In this document: positions 28,196 to 38,546 of the stretch, in pieces
Layout of the letters: each line of letters begins with the position of its first letter
Position numbering within the stretch: the stretch's first letter is position 1
DNA from: a virus
DNA length: 48,959 nt
IMG/VR virus record: IMGVR_UViG_3300037041_000469
Location: 1-48,959 of that record
Strand: one strand, 5' to 3'
Made by a program: the position numbers and the translations under genes
The notes under the pieces: generated by a model
Told to the model about the DNA's origin: nothing
Databases searched by the model: none
What the model saw: only the letters and a program-made list of their open reading frames with translations

Positions 28196-31100
28196 TCAAG
28201 GCTTTTTGCGAGCCTTGTAAAGATTGTCGAGCGCAAGATACTTTGACGCAGTTCCAACATTTGAAATTGCAGTCTTGTATATCTCTGGATCAAACCCATT
28301 CAACTCTTCGTAGTTTTCCAAAACTGTTTTCCGATTCGATCTCGCGTAGTCCTCGTTCACTGTCCTCCACTCTTGATCTGACAATGGAGTTTCAAACTTT
28401 GCATCAAACCAATTTCTTTGTAGCGGCTCAGGCCCATTCGCATTCTTGAGAGTAATCTTGGCGAGCTTGGCATCATCACCAGAGCTAACAGGAACGAGTG
28501 TGATAGGAATGCCGATTGACTTTCTAATCTTCTCTGAAATCTCAATATCACCTATCGGTTGACCAAAGGCATTAATGGCAGGCTTGCCAAACATAGGGCC
28601 AATAATTGGAAGGTTATTTAGAATAGCTCCCTCCTTAGTCCTTGTGTCTATCGGTTCCGATAAAAAGTCTGAGACGTTTTTCGTTGCGCCGAATCCAACT
28701 ACTGGAAGGAATGGAGTCAAAGAGAATGATGCTTCCTGCGCGATTGCAGCAAGAGGATCATCTGGGTATCTGCGGAAATCAATCAACCCTTGCATTAATC
28801 CAGTAGCAGGGCCGCGCCTTGCAGCAGTCAGCGCAAACGAGCCAGCGATTTGTCCAAGAGTAGAAAGTAAACCAGCGTTCTCTTGCGCTTTCTTCAATTC
28901 CTCCTTGGTCAACTTAGCGTTGTCTTGGAATCTTCTGATCTGCCAATCATCAATAGCTCCCAAGATTTCAATCATTGGTTTCAATGGCCCTGCTGATTTC
29001 GAGTCAAGAGCATACCGCTTGTCACCGATAAAAATCTCAAGCGAACCCGGATTGTGTTTCTTGTTCCATTGATTGTATGCCTCTGGGTCTTTTGATCTAA
29101 CTGGCCCGAATCCTGTAAAAACAATGCGAACTGGCTTTTCTTCATCATCATCAAATGACATTGAACGCAAAAAGAAAAGTGGGGCGAGAACGGCAAGACC
29201 AGTTAATTGCTCTACCAAACGCTTTCTTCTTTGGATTGCTGTTCCGTATGTAAGGGGATACCTGCCTGTTAAAAGGTGACGATAAAGTGAAAGCGGAGTA
29301 TAGCCATAAGCGACATTTGCTACTCGCGCTACAATTTGAGGGAATCCCACTAACATTCTTTGGAAGATACGCATTACCTCGCCTTGCGTTCCCTTCTCAG
29401 TGCCTATCGCTTGTGAAATTTTTTCGTATATTTTCAGAAACGGAAATGACAATGTGCCTTCGTCTTTAAATTCTGCATCACCAGATAGTTGTTCTTTGAA
29501 CCTTGTCTTACCAATACGGGACAATGAATCGTTGATAGCGGAATCAATTATCTCAGTAGAATTGAGGTTCAATCCAGACATGACCCTTGAAATTTCAGCC
29601 TTCATCCGTTCATTAGCATAGATGATAGCATCATTCTTGCTGATGCCGCTTGCTCTCATGTCGGCAATGTCCATCTGCCTTGCTTGAGCAACCATCCTCA
29701 AGGCTCCAAGTTGATCTTTCTTTGGAATCTTTGCCATGTTCATTGCTGAAATCATGTATTGATTCAAAGCATTCTGCTCCAGTAATGAAAATGAAGCGTC
29801 ATCAAGTGCCTTTAATACTCTGGATGTTATTTCGGGATAACCAAAAAGATATTTCTTAATAGCCTGTATATACTTGCCACTATTCCACAAGTTATTGGCA
29901 TCATTTATCAGTCGTTTAAGTTTCCTGTCTTGAGTCTCAAGATAGTCAACCAACCTACCGCTTCTGGTTACATCGTTCTTAAATGAAAAAGCAAATTCTC
30001 TTCCAGCATTTATCAAGGATGAGCCGAAGTTACCCCATATCTGCATGACTTGCGAAGGACTGGTTGCATTCCGTGCGCTCGCAACCGCTGCATCCCACAT
30101 AGAAAAGATAATAGGATCAATAACCTGCACTGTTGCAACTGTGAATCTTCCGAGTGCCTGCCCAATATAGAAAGCAGAGATAGCATCCCTAACTCTTGTA
30201 GGTAAGGAAACCTTATCAATGATCTTCTTGATTCCTTCAAGTGCTACTGCTCGTTCTGCCTCGGTAATCGTTTCATCATTGATCTTGGAATCAAATTCAT
30301 TCAGAGCTTTCAGTTGCTCTGCCGTGAATCCTTTCCATCCCATAGCGCGGCCAAATTCCATAGCTACATTGCTGCCGGGGTTCAATACTTGGGCGCGGAT
30401 CGCTTGGATCAATGCTGTGAATCCTCGGTTTGATTCTGGCTTGATACCTTTTAGAATTGTTTTTGCGATGGATGCCGCCGCTTCTTCTTGAGCTTTAGCG
30501 AATCGTTTCTTGAGAGAGATGTCCATCAACTTCGCAATCTTCTCAGCCTGCGCCATTGGCAATCCTGCGTTGCGGAGGTAGTCACGCATGACTTCGTATC
30601 TCCAATCGGGTTTCTGTTGGTCGGCCAATGGGGTATTCTTGATAGCATTGATTACTCCACTAAGCGCACCCTTGTTGATAGCATTGTCGATTGCGTCAAG
30701 GTTCTTGCTGACAGAATCCAATTCAATCTGCCTGCCCACAACATCCGTTAAGGTTAGTGCCGTTGTCTCATCGACTCCGAGTTGCTGGAGTTCAGCGGCA
30801 AAAGACTTCTTCCAATTCCGCATTATATCCGCTGACGCTTTTGGATCGAACATTGGATTCAATACGAGCTTCAGAGCATTCCTTACGGCATCTTTAACTG
30901 GGTTTGCTACTTTCTCTGAGGTTGGAAAGTTAGGCGTATCAGATTGAATCCTTGCCAGCTTATCAAGTTCGGTTTGAGCTTGGTTTGCTTTGATCCTCTC
31001 TTTGGTCTTAACAACTTTATTTTCGGTTTGTTTTTCTCGAACCAATGATTCAAGTTGATTGCTCAAGTATTCTTTGAGTGCCGTATAGTCTGCTGGATTC

Positions 31101-34100
31101 TGCCCTTCAAATGTAACGCCAGCAATCTTGTTGATAATAGATGATACGATCCTATCCTGCCTGCTCGCCCCAATCGTAGGCTCCTCGTTCATCAAGGTAG
31201 CAAGTTTAGCAACGCTCGTCTTACCTTCTTTCAGTTCATTGAAGATAAGCCTGCGAAGCATCGCATCACTTACTGGCATATCTAATTGTTGAGACATTGC
31301 CATATCCCAAGCCTTTTCTATCTGATCGTATTTCAGATTGATAGCATCTTGAACATCTTGATCTTCAGTTTGCTCAAGTTCGTTTTGTCGTTTGCTATTT
31401 ATTTCTCCTCTGATCTTTTCATCAGCGAGTTTGATCTTGTCTTGCGAAAGCGGTTTCTCTCCAAGTATGCTGGCTACCTGCTCGTAGATGTCCATCTTCT
31501 TTTCATCTGGAGATAAAGGTTTCCCAAGTTTACCTTGAAGCTTCATTGATACCAATGTGCTTTTGACTATGTTGCCAAGTTCTCTGTTTTGAGCAGCATC
31601 AAGTTCACCAAGTGGGCCAATCCGTTTTTGCTCAGATGCAAGTGTCTTCCAGAATCCAGTCTCCAATCCGTTAGCCGCACCCTCTACAAGTTTATCCCTA
31701 TAGTTTGTGATGCCACCCTTGATTGTTTTCTCTACCGCCGCTTTGATTTTGTTCTTGGTCTTCCTATAAACAAAGGTTCCACCAAGCTTCAGCATTGCAG
31801 TTATAGCGGCAACCATTGGGTCTTTTACCTCTGGCTTGGATGCTTTATCAATTTGGGTATTGATGTTCTCTACGAGTTCAGTCCCAATCTTCTCACCAAC
31901 TTGAGTGAGTTCTTCAAGGATTGCTTCTTCCTCGTTTACCTTTGTTTCGTTTACGGCAGTAAGAATTCTTTTGATTTTGGCAATCTGATCTTCAGTTGGT
32001 GTCGTTGTGTTGAAGAATCTCTGTGCTGCCAGTTGAATGAATCCTGCCTGCTCTGCTTCGTTGGCTTGGATGATGTAGCTTTTAAGCCCCGCCAATGCGC
32101 CGAGTGCGCGAGCAATGTCCTCTTCAGTTGCAATGCTTGTCCCTGCAATGTTGAGGCTATTGTTGAGCAAGTAATTCAGCATGGAATTATCGCCCTGCCC
32201 CGCTAACTTGATGGCATACTTATACAATTCATTACGAAGTTTAGACATACCAACTGTCTGTTTGATAACTTCAAATGCGTTGCGTTCTGCCTCAGTTGCG
32301 TCTTCTGCTACATTAACCTCCTGCATGGTTTCGCGGGTAAGTTGGTTGATAGCCTCGGCGTTGTTTTTGGCATCTGGATTAGTTGCTTTCAACCGCTCAA
32401 TAAATCCCCATGCTTTCTTAGTAGCAGACTCAGATGGAGTAGAGTCACCATCAAATACCCGTTGTTTAATGATCTTTATCGTTTCCGATAATATCCCTTT
32501 TGGAGTATCCTTCTCTTGCTTGATGGCAAGTTTTACAATCGTTCCTTTGTCAGTATAGCGTTTGAGTTTCCCTGTCTTACCAAATGATAGCTCACCACCT
32601 TCACCCTTCTTGGGAAGATAGCCCATCACTTCATTCAGTTTAGCAGGCGCACCGCTCACCGCTTGCCATACCTCACCAAGGAACTCTCTAACCACATCAC
32701 CGAATTGCTGGATCATCTGCTTGGCCCAAGTGCCAAACTCCATGCCAGCTTCGTAGATGTTCTGTCCTGCTTGAATGAAGTCTTCTCTTGATGGAATTAG
32801 AACGCCACCTTTCTCACCAAGTTTTGGCTTTTTAGAGACCTGCTTCATGTCAGCCTTCTCTACTACCTGCACCTCGCCAGTCTTCTCGTTTCTTACAGAG
32901 TAATACTGCTCGTCGTTTGCCTTCTCTACTTCACTCTGCGGGACTACTTCTTCTACTATGTAGGTCTGTGGTGACTTGCCAAGTTTGATGCGGTTGCCTA
33001 CTGAGATACCTGCGGGTTCTGCGGCGGGTGTTATCGTTTCCGATACTGCGGCGGTGGGTTGGATTTCTGTGCGACTTTCCAGCCAATTTGCATAATCATA
33101 TTCAGCCTTTGTTACATCAAATAGATACCCTTCTGCATTTTCGAGGCGATACTCGTTTTTTTTACCAGCCGCTTTCTTTTTCTTTTCAAACTCGGCTTGC
33201 TGCCTATTATCCATTCGATTGAATTGCGCTCTTGTTAAATCTTTTACAGCATCAACTTGTGCTATCGTGGGCTTAAATCCAATCGCAACGAATTGTTCTA
33301 CTATTTCTGCTCGCGTTCCTTCATACACCTTACCGCCAGTGCGTTTAGCGGCCTTCTCCATGAGTGTTTTTTTAATCTTGCCAGCGGCGATAGGGGTAGC
33401 TCCAATTGCTGTAGTAAACTCATTTACATTTTTCTCGCGCAGTTCTTTTGCTGCTTCCTCGTCGCGTTTTATTTGAGCTTCACGCTCAACCATAGAAGCA
33501 CGCTGCTGTTGCCTTAGTTTTTCATCAGAAGCATATTTTTCAGCATCTTCTTTTGTATTGAAAATTGCATCGCCAAATCCACGCTTCTCACCAGATTGAA
33601 CAAGCCATCTCATTCCATCTTTGCGTTCCATTTGGTAGATTGAAAATTGACCTTCTTCAGCAGGCGCAACCTCTGCGGCGGGTGCTTCTGTTACAGCAGG
33701 AGTCTCGGCTACGGGGGCAGGCGTGATAGCGGGAGCTTCTAAATCAGATGCTTCTTTTTTGGATAATGTTATTTCCCGTTTCCCGTCTGGATGCGCCAAG
33801 TAATATGCCGTCTTAGTAATATCCCCGCCACCTTCAGCGGCTTTTTTCCTGCCAACAACATTGGTTCTTGATTTTACTGTAGCACCTTCTGAAAGAAATT
33901 GATTGATTGATTCTTGCCTGCGAATTGGAGCTTCAATCTTTTCACGCTCCTCTGCTATCGCCGCCTCTTTTGCTCTTTGGCTAATTCCGGTTTCCACTTC
34001 AGCCGTTGGCAATTTACCAAATGGTTCTTCTTCGACTGGGGCAACTGTCAACGATTGGTTGACAGTTGGTTCGGTAGGTGCGGGTTTAGTCTTTGCAACC

Positions 34101-35635
34101 ACTGGCACAGGCGTAACGCCGGGTATCACTTGCTTGCCTACCATAAACACAGGCGGTTCGGTAGGGGCTTTGGGGACAGGCGCGGTAACTGGAGCGGCTG
34201 GCTTTTCTTCAGCGGGAGGAGTAATAGCTTCTGTGACTGGTGCGGCAACTTCGGGTGCAGCTTGTGCAACGGGTGCAGTAATCGCTTTTGCCAACTCAAT
34301 CTGTTGCTTCTCTGCTTCGGTTATCGTTTCCGATAAAAATTCTTCTCCAATAGATTGCTTTAGTCCTGTAGCTTTCTTCTGCTCTTCGGATATTTGCATC
34401 CGCAATTGCTGCGCTCTTGGATCAGTAGGCTCCAGCGTATCCAACTCATCCCTTAAAGAATTAATCGCATTCTCGGATTGGTTAAGATCATTGATAACTT
34501 TTTTGGTTGTAGCATCAGTAGTTGAAAGTGATCTGGATTCCATCTCTGCGGAACGATTGATGTCTCGTTCTTCTTTCTCTTCCGCTGAAAGAAATTCAAC
34601 TCCTTTCAATCCACCGCCAATCACGCCACCAGATACCGCACCCATAGTAGCTACCTGTGGGACATTCTGGAATGTGGGAACATCCTTCCCTTGTCTTTGT
34701 AGAGCGATGTTCTGCGAGATTTGTTCTGCCGCTTCTTGTGTTCCCTCGGTTAGAGCCTCTACACCTCCAGCAGCAGCACCTTGCTTTAAGAACTCTCCAA
34801 GTGTTTTCTTTGTTACATCTTGTCCTCTACCTGTAAGAATGCGTGTTGCTATTCTTTCTGCTCCAGTTGATGCGGCCAATGCACCGATGCCAGCATTAGT
34901 AAGAATCAAGTCCAAGTTCTTGCCGCCATAGGATTGTGCTTCAGTAGCAGCACGATCAGCTTCAACTTCGCTAAGACCTTGCTCGCGGGAATAGTCTCTG
35001 ACTGATTGGTAGATGTCACCTTTAATCGAACCTGCCGCTTGCGCTGCGCCAATAGTAGCCTGCGTTCCGATTTGAACTGGTATAGATGCGCCTCCAGTTA
35101 GTAAGCCAGCAGCTAAAGACGGAAGCATATATCCCGCCATCTCTGGCCCAAGTGTCTCTGGAGATACAGCTACAGCTTTAAGTCCAGCCATGACTTTATT
35201 GCCCAATCCTTTTCCCTCTGCCTCTTGGAACAATCTGGATATTTCTTGTTTGTCTTGCTTGGCTTGAGCGGTAGTAAACTGGTCAATGTAATCTTCTACT
35301 CCAGCAATCTCTTTAGACACCGCATTGTTTGCACCAAATAAATCGGTAATCATCCTTACCGATCCAACTGCGGATTTCGCAAATGCACTACCTGCCCTGC
35401 CAACTCCAGCTTCTAATTCTTCTGCTGTTTTCTGAAGTGTATCACCAATAGAAGTGTCCGCTGGTTCTGGTTCTGGCATTGGTTTACCAGAAGTAATAGA
35501 AACAACTTCTTCTAAAGAATATCCACGTTCTTTTATTGTAGAAAAATCGGAATTTGTTTCAGCAAGTTTACTCCAAATCTCATCATCAGAATACCCGCGC
35601 TCACGAATAGTCTTTAAATCTTCTTGAGTAATCAT
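28196..35635 (-). CDS. Giant internal virion (ejection) protein
   Basis: A 2,479-residue protein, by far the largest in the window and comparable to or longer than giant ejection proteins of podoviruses. The N-terminus has two copies of a short motif (TIRERGYSDDEIW and TIKERGYSLEEVV), then Gly/Ala-rich hydrophobic helices (residues 150-300). A Pro/Ala/Glu linker follows (about 460-640), then long charged helical regions. Towards the C-terminus there are hydrophobic helices (LTGLAVLAPLFFLRSM). No peptidase or lysozyme motif was recognised. As the last gene of the run of virion proteins it probably sits inside the capsid and helps form the DNA-ejection channel. Four dispersed palindromes lie in it, all in one frame (L-S-E-T/P-I or V-S-E-T-I). 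Confidence 0.72.
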   Translation of the reverse strand: MITQEDLKTIRERGYSDDEIWSKLAETNSDFSTIKERGYSLEEVVSITSGKPMPEPEPADTSIGDTLQKTAEELEAGVGRAGSAFAKSAVGSVRMITDLFGANNAVSKEIAGVEDYIDQFTTAQAKQDKQEISRLFQEAEGKGLGNKVMAGLKAVAVSPETLGPEMAGYMLPSLAAGLLTGGASIPVQIGTQATIGAAQAAGSIKGDIYQSVRDYSREQGLSEVEADRAATEAQSYGGKNLDLILTNAGIGALAASTGAERIATRILTGRGQDVTKKTLGEFLKQGAAAGGVEALTEGTQEAAEQISQNIALQRQGKDVPTFQNVPQVATMGAVSGGVIGGGLKGVEFLSAEEKEERDINRSAEMESRSLSTTDATTKKVINDLNQSENAINSLRDELDTLEPTDPRAQQLRMQISEEQKKATGLKQSIGEEFLSETITEAEKQQIELAKAITAPVAQAAPEVAAPVTEAITPPAEEKPAAPVTAPVPKAPTEPPVFMVGKQVIPGVTPVPVVAKTKPAPTEPTVNQSLTVAPVEEEPFGKLPTAEVETGISQRAKEAAIAEEREKIEAPIRRQESINQFLSEGATVKSRTNVVGRKKAAEGGGDITKTAYYLAHPDGKREITLSKKEASDLEAPAITPAPVAETPAVTEAPAAEVAPAEEGQFSIYQMERKDGMRWLVQSGEKRGFGDAIFNTKEDAEKYASDEKLRQQQRASMVEREAQIKRDEEAAKELREKNVNEFTTAIGATPIAAGKIKKTLMEKAAKRTGGKVYEGTRAEIVEQFVAIGFKPTIAQVDAVKDLTRAQFNRMDNRQQAEFEKKKKAAGKKNEYRLENAEGYLFDVTKAEYDYANWLESRTEIQPTAAVSETITPAAEPAGISVGNRIKLGKSPQTYIVEEVVPQSEVEKANDEQYYSVRNEKTGEVQVVEKADMKQVSKKPKLGEKGGVLIPSREDFIQAGQNIYEAGMEFGTWAKQMIQQFGDVVREFLGEVWQAVSGAPAKLNEVMGYLPKKGEGGELSFGKTGKLKRYTDKGTIVKLAIKQEKDTPKGILSETIKIIKQRVFDGDSTPSESATKKAWGFIERLKATNPDAKNNAEAINQLTRETMQEVNVAEDATEAERNAFEVIKQTVGMSKLRNELYKYAIKLAGQGDNSMLNYLLNNSLNIAGTSIATEEDIARALGALAGLKSYIIQANEAEQAGFIQLAAQRFFNTTTPTEDQIAKIKRILTAVNETKVNEEEAILEELTQVGEKIGTELVENINTQIDKASKPEVKDPMVAAITAMLKLGGTFVYRKTKNKIKAAVEKTIKGGITNYRDKLVEGAANGLETGFWKTLASEQKRIGPLGELDAAQNRELGNIVKSTLVSMKLQGKLGKPLSPDEKKMDIYEQVASILGEKPLSQDKIKLADEKIRGEINSKRQNELEQTEDQDVQDAINLKYDQIEKAWDMAMSQQLDMPVSDAMLRRLIFNELKEGKTSVAKLATLMNEEPTIGASRQDRIVSSIINKIAGVTFEGQNPADYTALKEYLSNQLESLVREKQTENKVVKTKERIKANQAQTELDKLARIQSDTPNFPTSEKVANPVKDAVRNALKLVLNPMFDPKASADIMRNWKKSFAAELQQLGVDETTALTLTDVVGRQIELDSVSKNLDAIDNAINKGALSGVINAIKNTPLADQQKPDWRYEVMRDYLRNAGLPMAQAEKIAKLMDISLKKRFAKAQEEAAASIAKTILKGIKPESNRGFTALIQAIRAQVLNPGSNVAMEFGRAMGWKGFTAEQLKALNEFDSKINDETITEAERAVALEGIKKIIDKVSLPTRVRDAISAFYIGQALGRFTVATVQVIDPIIFSMWDAAVASARNATSPSQVMQIWGNFGSSLINAGREFAFSFKNDVTRSGRLVDYLETQDRKLKRLINDANNLWNSGKYIQAIKKYLFGYPEITSRVLKALDDASFSLLEQNALNQYMISAMNMAKIPKKDQLGALRMVAQARQMDIADMRASGISKNDAIIYANERMKAEISRVMSGLNLNSTEIIDSAINDSLSRIGKTRFKEQLSGDAEFKDEGTLSFPFLKIYEKISQAIGTEKGTQGEVMRIFQRMLVGFPQIVARVANVAYGYTPLSLYRHLLTGRYPLTYGTAIQRRKRLVEQLTGLAVLAPLFFLRSMSFDDDEEKPVRIVFTGFGPVRSKDPEAYNQWNKKHNPGSLEIFIGDKRYALDSKSAGPLKPMIEILGAIDDWQIRRFQDNAKLTKEELKKAQENAGLLSTLGQIAGSFALTAARRGPATGLMQGLIDFRRYPDDPLAAIAQEASFSLTPFLPVVGFGATKNVSDFLSEPIDTRTKEGAILNNLPIIGPMFGKPAINAFGQPIGDIEISEKIRKSIGIPITLVPVSSGDDAKLAKITLKNANGPEPLQRNWFDAKFETPLSDQEWRTVNEDYARSNRKTVLENYEELNGFDPEIYKTAISNVGTASKYLALDNLYKARKKP
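28648..28663. repeat. Dispersed palindrome, site 11
   Basis: CTATCGGTTCCGATAA in the giant gene, read as L-S-E-P-I. Confidence 0.85.
32476..32491. repeat. Dispersed palindrome, site 12
   Basis: TTATCGTTTCCGATAA in the giant gene, read as L-S-E-T-I. Confidence 0.9.
33031..33046. repeat. Dispersed palindrome, site 13
   Basis: TTATCGTTTCCGATAC in the giant gene, read as V-S-E-T-I, only about 0.55 kb from site 12. Confidence 0.88.
34321..34336. repeat. Dispersed palindrome, site 14
   Basis: TTATCGTTTCCGATAA in the giant gene, read as L-S-E-T-I. Confidence 0.9.
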
Positions 35636-36990
35636 TTCTTTTTATCTGGAAATTGCGATAAAAAATCAGACGCTTTTGATTGTGGCAAAGGCGCGGTAGT
35701 TTTCAAGCGAATAAACTTAGCATTGTGAGTATTGGCAGCAGCAGTTTGTGATTGCAGCATTGCAATTTGATCCGCTGTTTCTTTAGTAACTTCAATTTTA
35801 CTTTCTGGTTTTCCTTTAATTGAAAGTTCAGCTTTATCTGTTCCTCCAGCATATGCCTTACCCAATGGTTTAATATCAATAGCCAAGGCATCATTTCCTG
35901 CTTGAGATAACAAACCTGCAAGCTCAGGATTTGAACTTACTTTTACAGATGCTTCTTGCCAGTCTCTCAACCAACTAATAGCCGATTTTGCATCAGGGTC
36001 TTTATCAATTTCTTTCTGATTGATTGAATAACTGACATTACTAGTTTTTGGATTTACATTTACACCGCTCAAAACATATTTTGAAACTGCTTGCGGAATT
36101 TCAACGGCAACTGCACCCGGAACTCCTATGCCAGCAGCGGTAGAAAGTTCAACTATTCCACGACCTTTAGATGGTTTGTATTCTGCTACATCTTCTTTGT
36201 TTGGGAAGATAATAGATGTGTTATCCATTTCAGCCCGTTGTTTATCAAGTGGTAATTTGGCAAACCTATCTTCAATCTTGGTAAATTTCTCAAGAATATT
36301 TTTAGGTGGAGGTTCTTTTTGTATATCTGGCAATACCCCTCCCATTGCTTTCGCTGCTTCTTTTGTTGGGCCTTGTGGCATTTTTGGAAGTTGATCCGTG
36401 ACTTGTTGGTCAATTGCATCTCTTACCGATGCCGCTCCAGCTTGATTTTGTGGTGCTGGAATTCGCATACCCGGAAGCTGCCCTGCAACCATTGGATTAA
36501 CTTCAGTTTGATCTATAGTTTGATCTATGGTTTGATCTGTTTGAGTTGTATCTCCCCCTTGATTCAACTTATCTAAAAAACTTTCAGGGTCAAATCCACC
36601 GCCCCCTCCTCCACCGCCACTTCCAGCATAACGATCTTTATACGCTTGAATCTGACTCTTGCGTAGGGCGTCATCAGCAGCAACCTTTATTCCCCTCTCA
36701 AATGCTGGTATAACTTGCATGATATACGGATTATTTGCTGTTGATGGATCAGTCAACAGCGGAATCAACTTTGCATACGCCTCACCAGACTGTCCTTGTC
36801 CAGCAAGTTGCATCGACTCCTGCATACTCTGTTGCAAGAATGGTAGCATCTCTTGAGCTTGCTTCTGCTGCTCTCTCTGTGCCAACGCTGCACCTACATT
36901 CTGACCAAGTTTAGCCAAAGAATCTCCAACCCATGCGGTAGATTCCGATGCGCGATTGGTTCCCTGCATTATGAGTTCTGCGATAGACAT
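35632..36990 (-). CDS. Internal virion protein with poly-Gly linker
   Basis: A 452-residue protein. The N-terminal helical part (SIAELIMQGTNRASESTAWV; ALAQREQQKQAQEMLPFLQQ) is followed by an eight-Gly run near residue 130 and a tandem D-Q-T-I repeat (TIDQTIDQT) near 155. The rest is mixed. Low-complexity hinges are common in podoviral ejection proteins, and its position between a gp14-like gene and the giant ejection protein supports this role. It overlaps the giant gene by ATGA. Confidence 0.6.
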   Translation of the reverse strand: MSIAELIMQGTNRASESTAWVGDSLAKLGQNVGAALAQREQQKQAQEMLPFLQQSMQESMQLAGQGQSGEAYAKLIPLLTDPSTANNPYIMQVIPAFERGIKVAADDALRKSQIQAYKDRYAGSGGGGGGGGFDPESFLDKLNQGGDTTQTDQTIDQTIDQTEVNPMVAGQLPGMRIPAPQNQAGAASVRDAIDQQVTDQLPKMPQGPTKEAAKAMGGVLPDIQKEPPPKNILEKFTKIEDRFAKLPLDKQRAEMDNTSIIFPNKEDVAEYKPSKGRGIVELSTAAGIGVPGAVAVEIPQAVSKYVLSGVNVNPKTSNVSYSINQKEIDKDPDAKSAISWLRDWQEASVKVSSNPELAGLLSQAGNDALAIDIKPLGKAYAGGTDKAELSIKGKPESKIEVTKETADQIAMLQSQTAAANTHNAKFIRLKTTAPLPQSKASDFLSQFPDKKK

Positions 36991-36993
36991 AAA

Positions 36994-38061
36994 TTATGCT
37001 CCTGTTCCCGATCCGTAGCTAAAATTACCAAATGGATCAGATGAATTTCCATAGGTTGCTGGCCCAAAAACTTTAGAATAATCAAATCCACCAGCATACC
37101 CGCCTCCTCCACCCATGCCCCCCATTCCACCAAGTCCTTGTTGTTTTGCCAGCAAGTTACTATATCCCATCAATGCTCCAGAGGTAGCCTTTCCAATGTC
37201 AGAGACACCTTGGCCAACTGCTTGCTGTGCGGCATAGCTTGCGGCGGCATTCTCTTTGTTTGCTCCGTAGATTTGAGATGCCAATCCAGATTGAGCATTG
37301 TAGATGTTAGAGAACATATCACCTGTCATCTTGGCTTTTTGCAATCCAACTTCTGCTGCGGCTGTTCCATATCCAAGTCGAAGTCTACCGAAATCTTCGA
37401 TGTTTGCCATGAATCCTTTTGCTATTTGTGACCAAGTTTGTCCAATGTTTGAAATACGAGGCAATGCTTCAAATGCCCCTCTTTTCACATCGAGAGTTGT
37501 TTGCCCAAGTTGTCTCGCCGCTAATCCTTGTGCTGCTTGGAATCCACCTGCTTGTCCTGCTGTTGCTGGATTAAACCCTGCGCCTGCATATTGAGCGACA
37601 TCACGCATTACTTTTTGCGTGACATCTTCACCATATTGACCCCGCACATTTTGTGCAAGAACTTCCATTGCTTGGTTTACTATCTGCATTTGCCTTTCCC
37701 TTTGTGCTGCTGCACCGGGAAGGAATTTCTCAAGTTGTTGGCGTTGGTATTCTGACGCTTGTTCAGCATCTGAACGCATAGCTGCAAAATCATATTGAGG
37801 TGCTTGGACTTCACTAATCATTCCTTGGACTTGCTCTTGCCCTTTAAGAAAACCTTTCGTAGCTTTCCTTTGTTGTTGTTGGAATTTTTTAGATGCTGCA
37901 CCTTGAGCTTTCTTTGCACGATCTGCCGCCGACATAGAGATAGCCGCTGATCCCGCCGCCGCACCAACCGCTACCACACCAGCAGCAATAGCGAATCCGC
38001 TCGTATGAAACATCATTGAATGTTTATCGTTGCCTAATGGGTCTGGTAAAAGAAATCTCAT
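36994..38061 (-). CDS. Internal virion protein (T7 gp14-like)
   Basis: A 355-residue protein. It has an Ala/Gly-rich hydrophobic segment near the N-terminus (FAIAAGVVAVGAAAGSAAIS), a Gln/Lys-rich coiled coil (KKFQQQQRKATKGFLKGQEQ) and a Gly-rich C-terminus. The same build is typical of the smallest of the three T7-type ejection proteins, which inserts in the outer membrane. The ATG at 38061 overlaps the preceding stop. Adjacent genes fit an ejection-protein operon. Confidence 0.62.
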   Translation of the reverse strand: MRFLLPDPLGNDKHSMMFHTSGFAIAAGVVAVGAAAGSAAISMSAADRAKKAQGAASKKFQQQQRKATKGFLKGQEQVQGMISEVQAPQYDFAAMRSDAEQASEYQRQQLEKFLPGAAAQRERQMQIVNQAMEVLAQNVRGQYGEDVTQKVMRDVAQYAGAGFNPATAGQAGGFQAAQGLAARQLGQTTLDVKRGAFEALPRISNIGQTWSQIAKGFMANIEDFGRLRLGYGTAAAEVGLQKAKMTGDMFSNIYNAQSGLASQIYGANKENAAASYAAQQAVGQGVSDIGKATSGALMGYSNLLAKQQGLGGMGGMGGGGGYAGGFDYSKVFGPATYGNSSDPFGNFSYGSGTGA

Positions 38062-38546
38062 TTGATTAAGTCGGTTCGGTTATGCCGCCACTTCTGCACC
38101 CTTGGGTCTTCCTTGGCGATGTGGGGATTAAAGTCTCTTGAAGTGATGCTGTCAATAATTTCGTCTGGATCAGTTAAGTCTGTGACATGGCAGGTAGTCC
38201 AGATTGTATCTTTGTGGGTAGCAAGCATACGCCTTGTTCCTGCTTCTGTGATGCCACTGTAGCCTGTTTTGTAGCGGTGGGCAGGGATGCCATGATACCA
38301 GACAGTCACATCGCCTTTCATAATGAAGAACGGATGCGTAGTAAGATGGAGAAGAGTTGTGAGAATCGTATCCTTCGGCATATAGATTTCCCGAATATAC
38401 ATACCCGGAGTGAACCTATGAATCAACGGACATTCCCGTGGAGGTAGCTTCAGAATCTCCAAATCCATCAAGTTGAGTTCGTAGTCTGGATCACCATACC
38501 CAACTACGTTTCTCGCGTCGATCTTATCTGGAATAGTTAAAGTCAT
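38058..38546 (-). CDS. Cupin-like virion-region protein
   Basis: A 162-residue, beta-rich protein (FTPGMYIREIYMPKDTILTT; FFIMKGDVTVWYHGIPAHRY) with the strand pattern and G-x-V-x-V core of a small cupin barrel. Such proteins occur between connector and ejection-protein genes in podoviruses, with unknown role. It is ATGA-coupled on both sides. Confidence 0.6.
   Translation of the reverse strand: MTLTIPDKIDARNVVGYGDPDYELNLMDLEILKLPPRECPLIHRFTPGMYIREIYMPKDTILTTLLHLTTHPFFIMKGDVTVWYHGIPAHRYKTGYSGITEAGTRRMLATHKDTIWTTCHVTDLTDPDEIIDSITSRDFNPHIAKEDPRVQKWRHNRTDLIK

Noticed and set aside
31589-32206. 205-codon plus-strand frame, Cys/Phe/Leu-rich
   Set aside because: Antisense to the giant virion gene, with the odd composition typical of a shadow frame.
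33903-34931. 342-codon plus-strand frame rich in Ser, Ala and Gly
   Set aside because: It is antisense to the Pro/Ala/Glu linker of the giant virion gene, whose GC-rich codons leave the opposite strand open. It has no ribosome site or recognisable domain.
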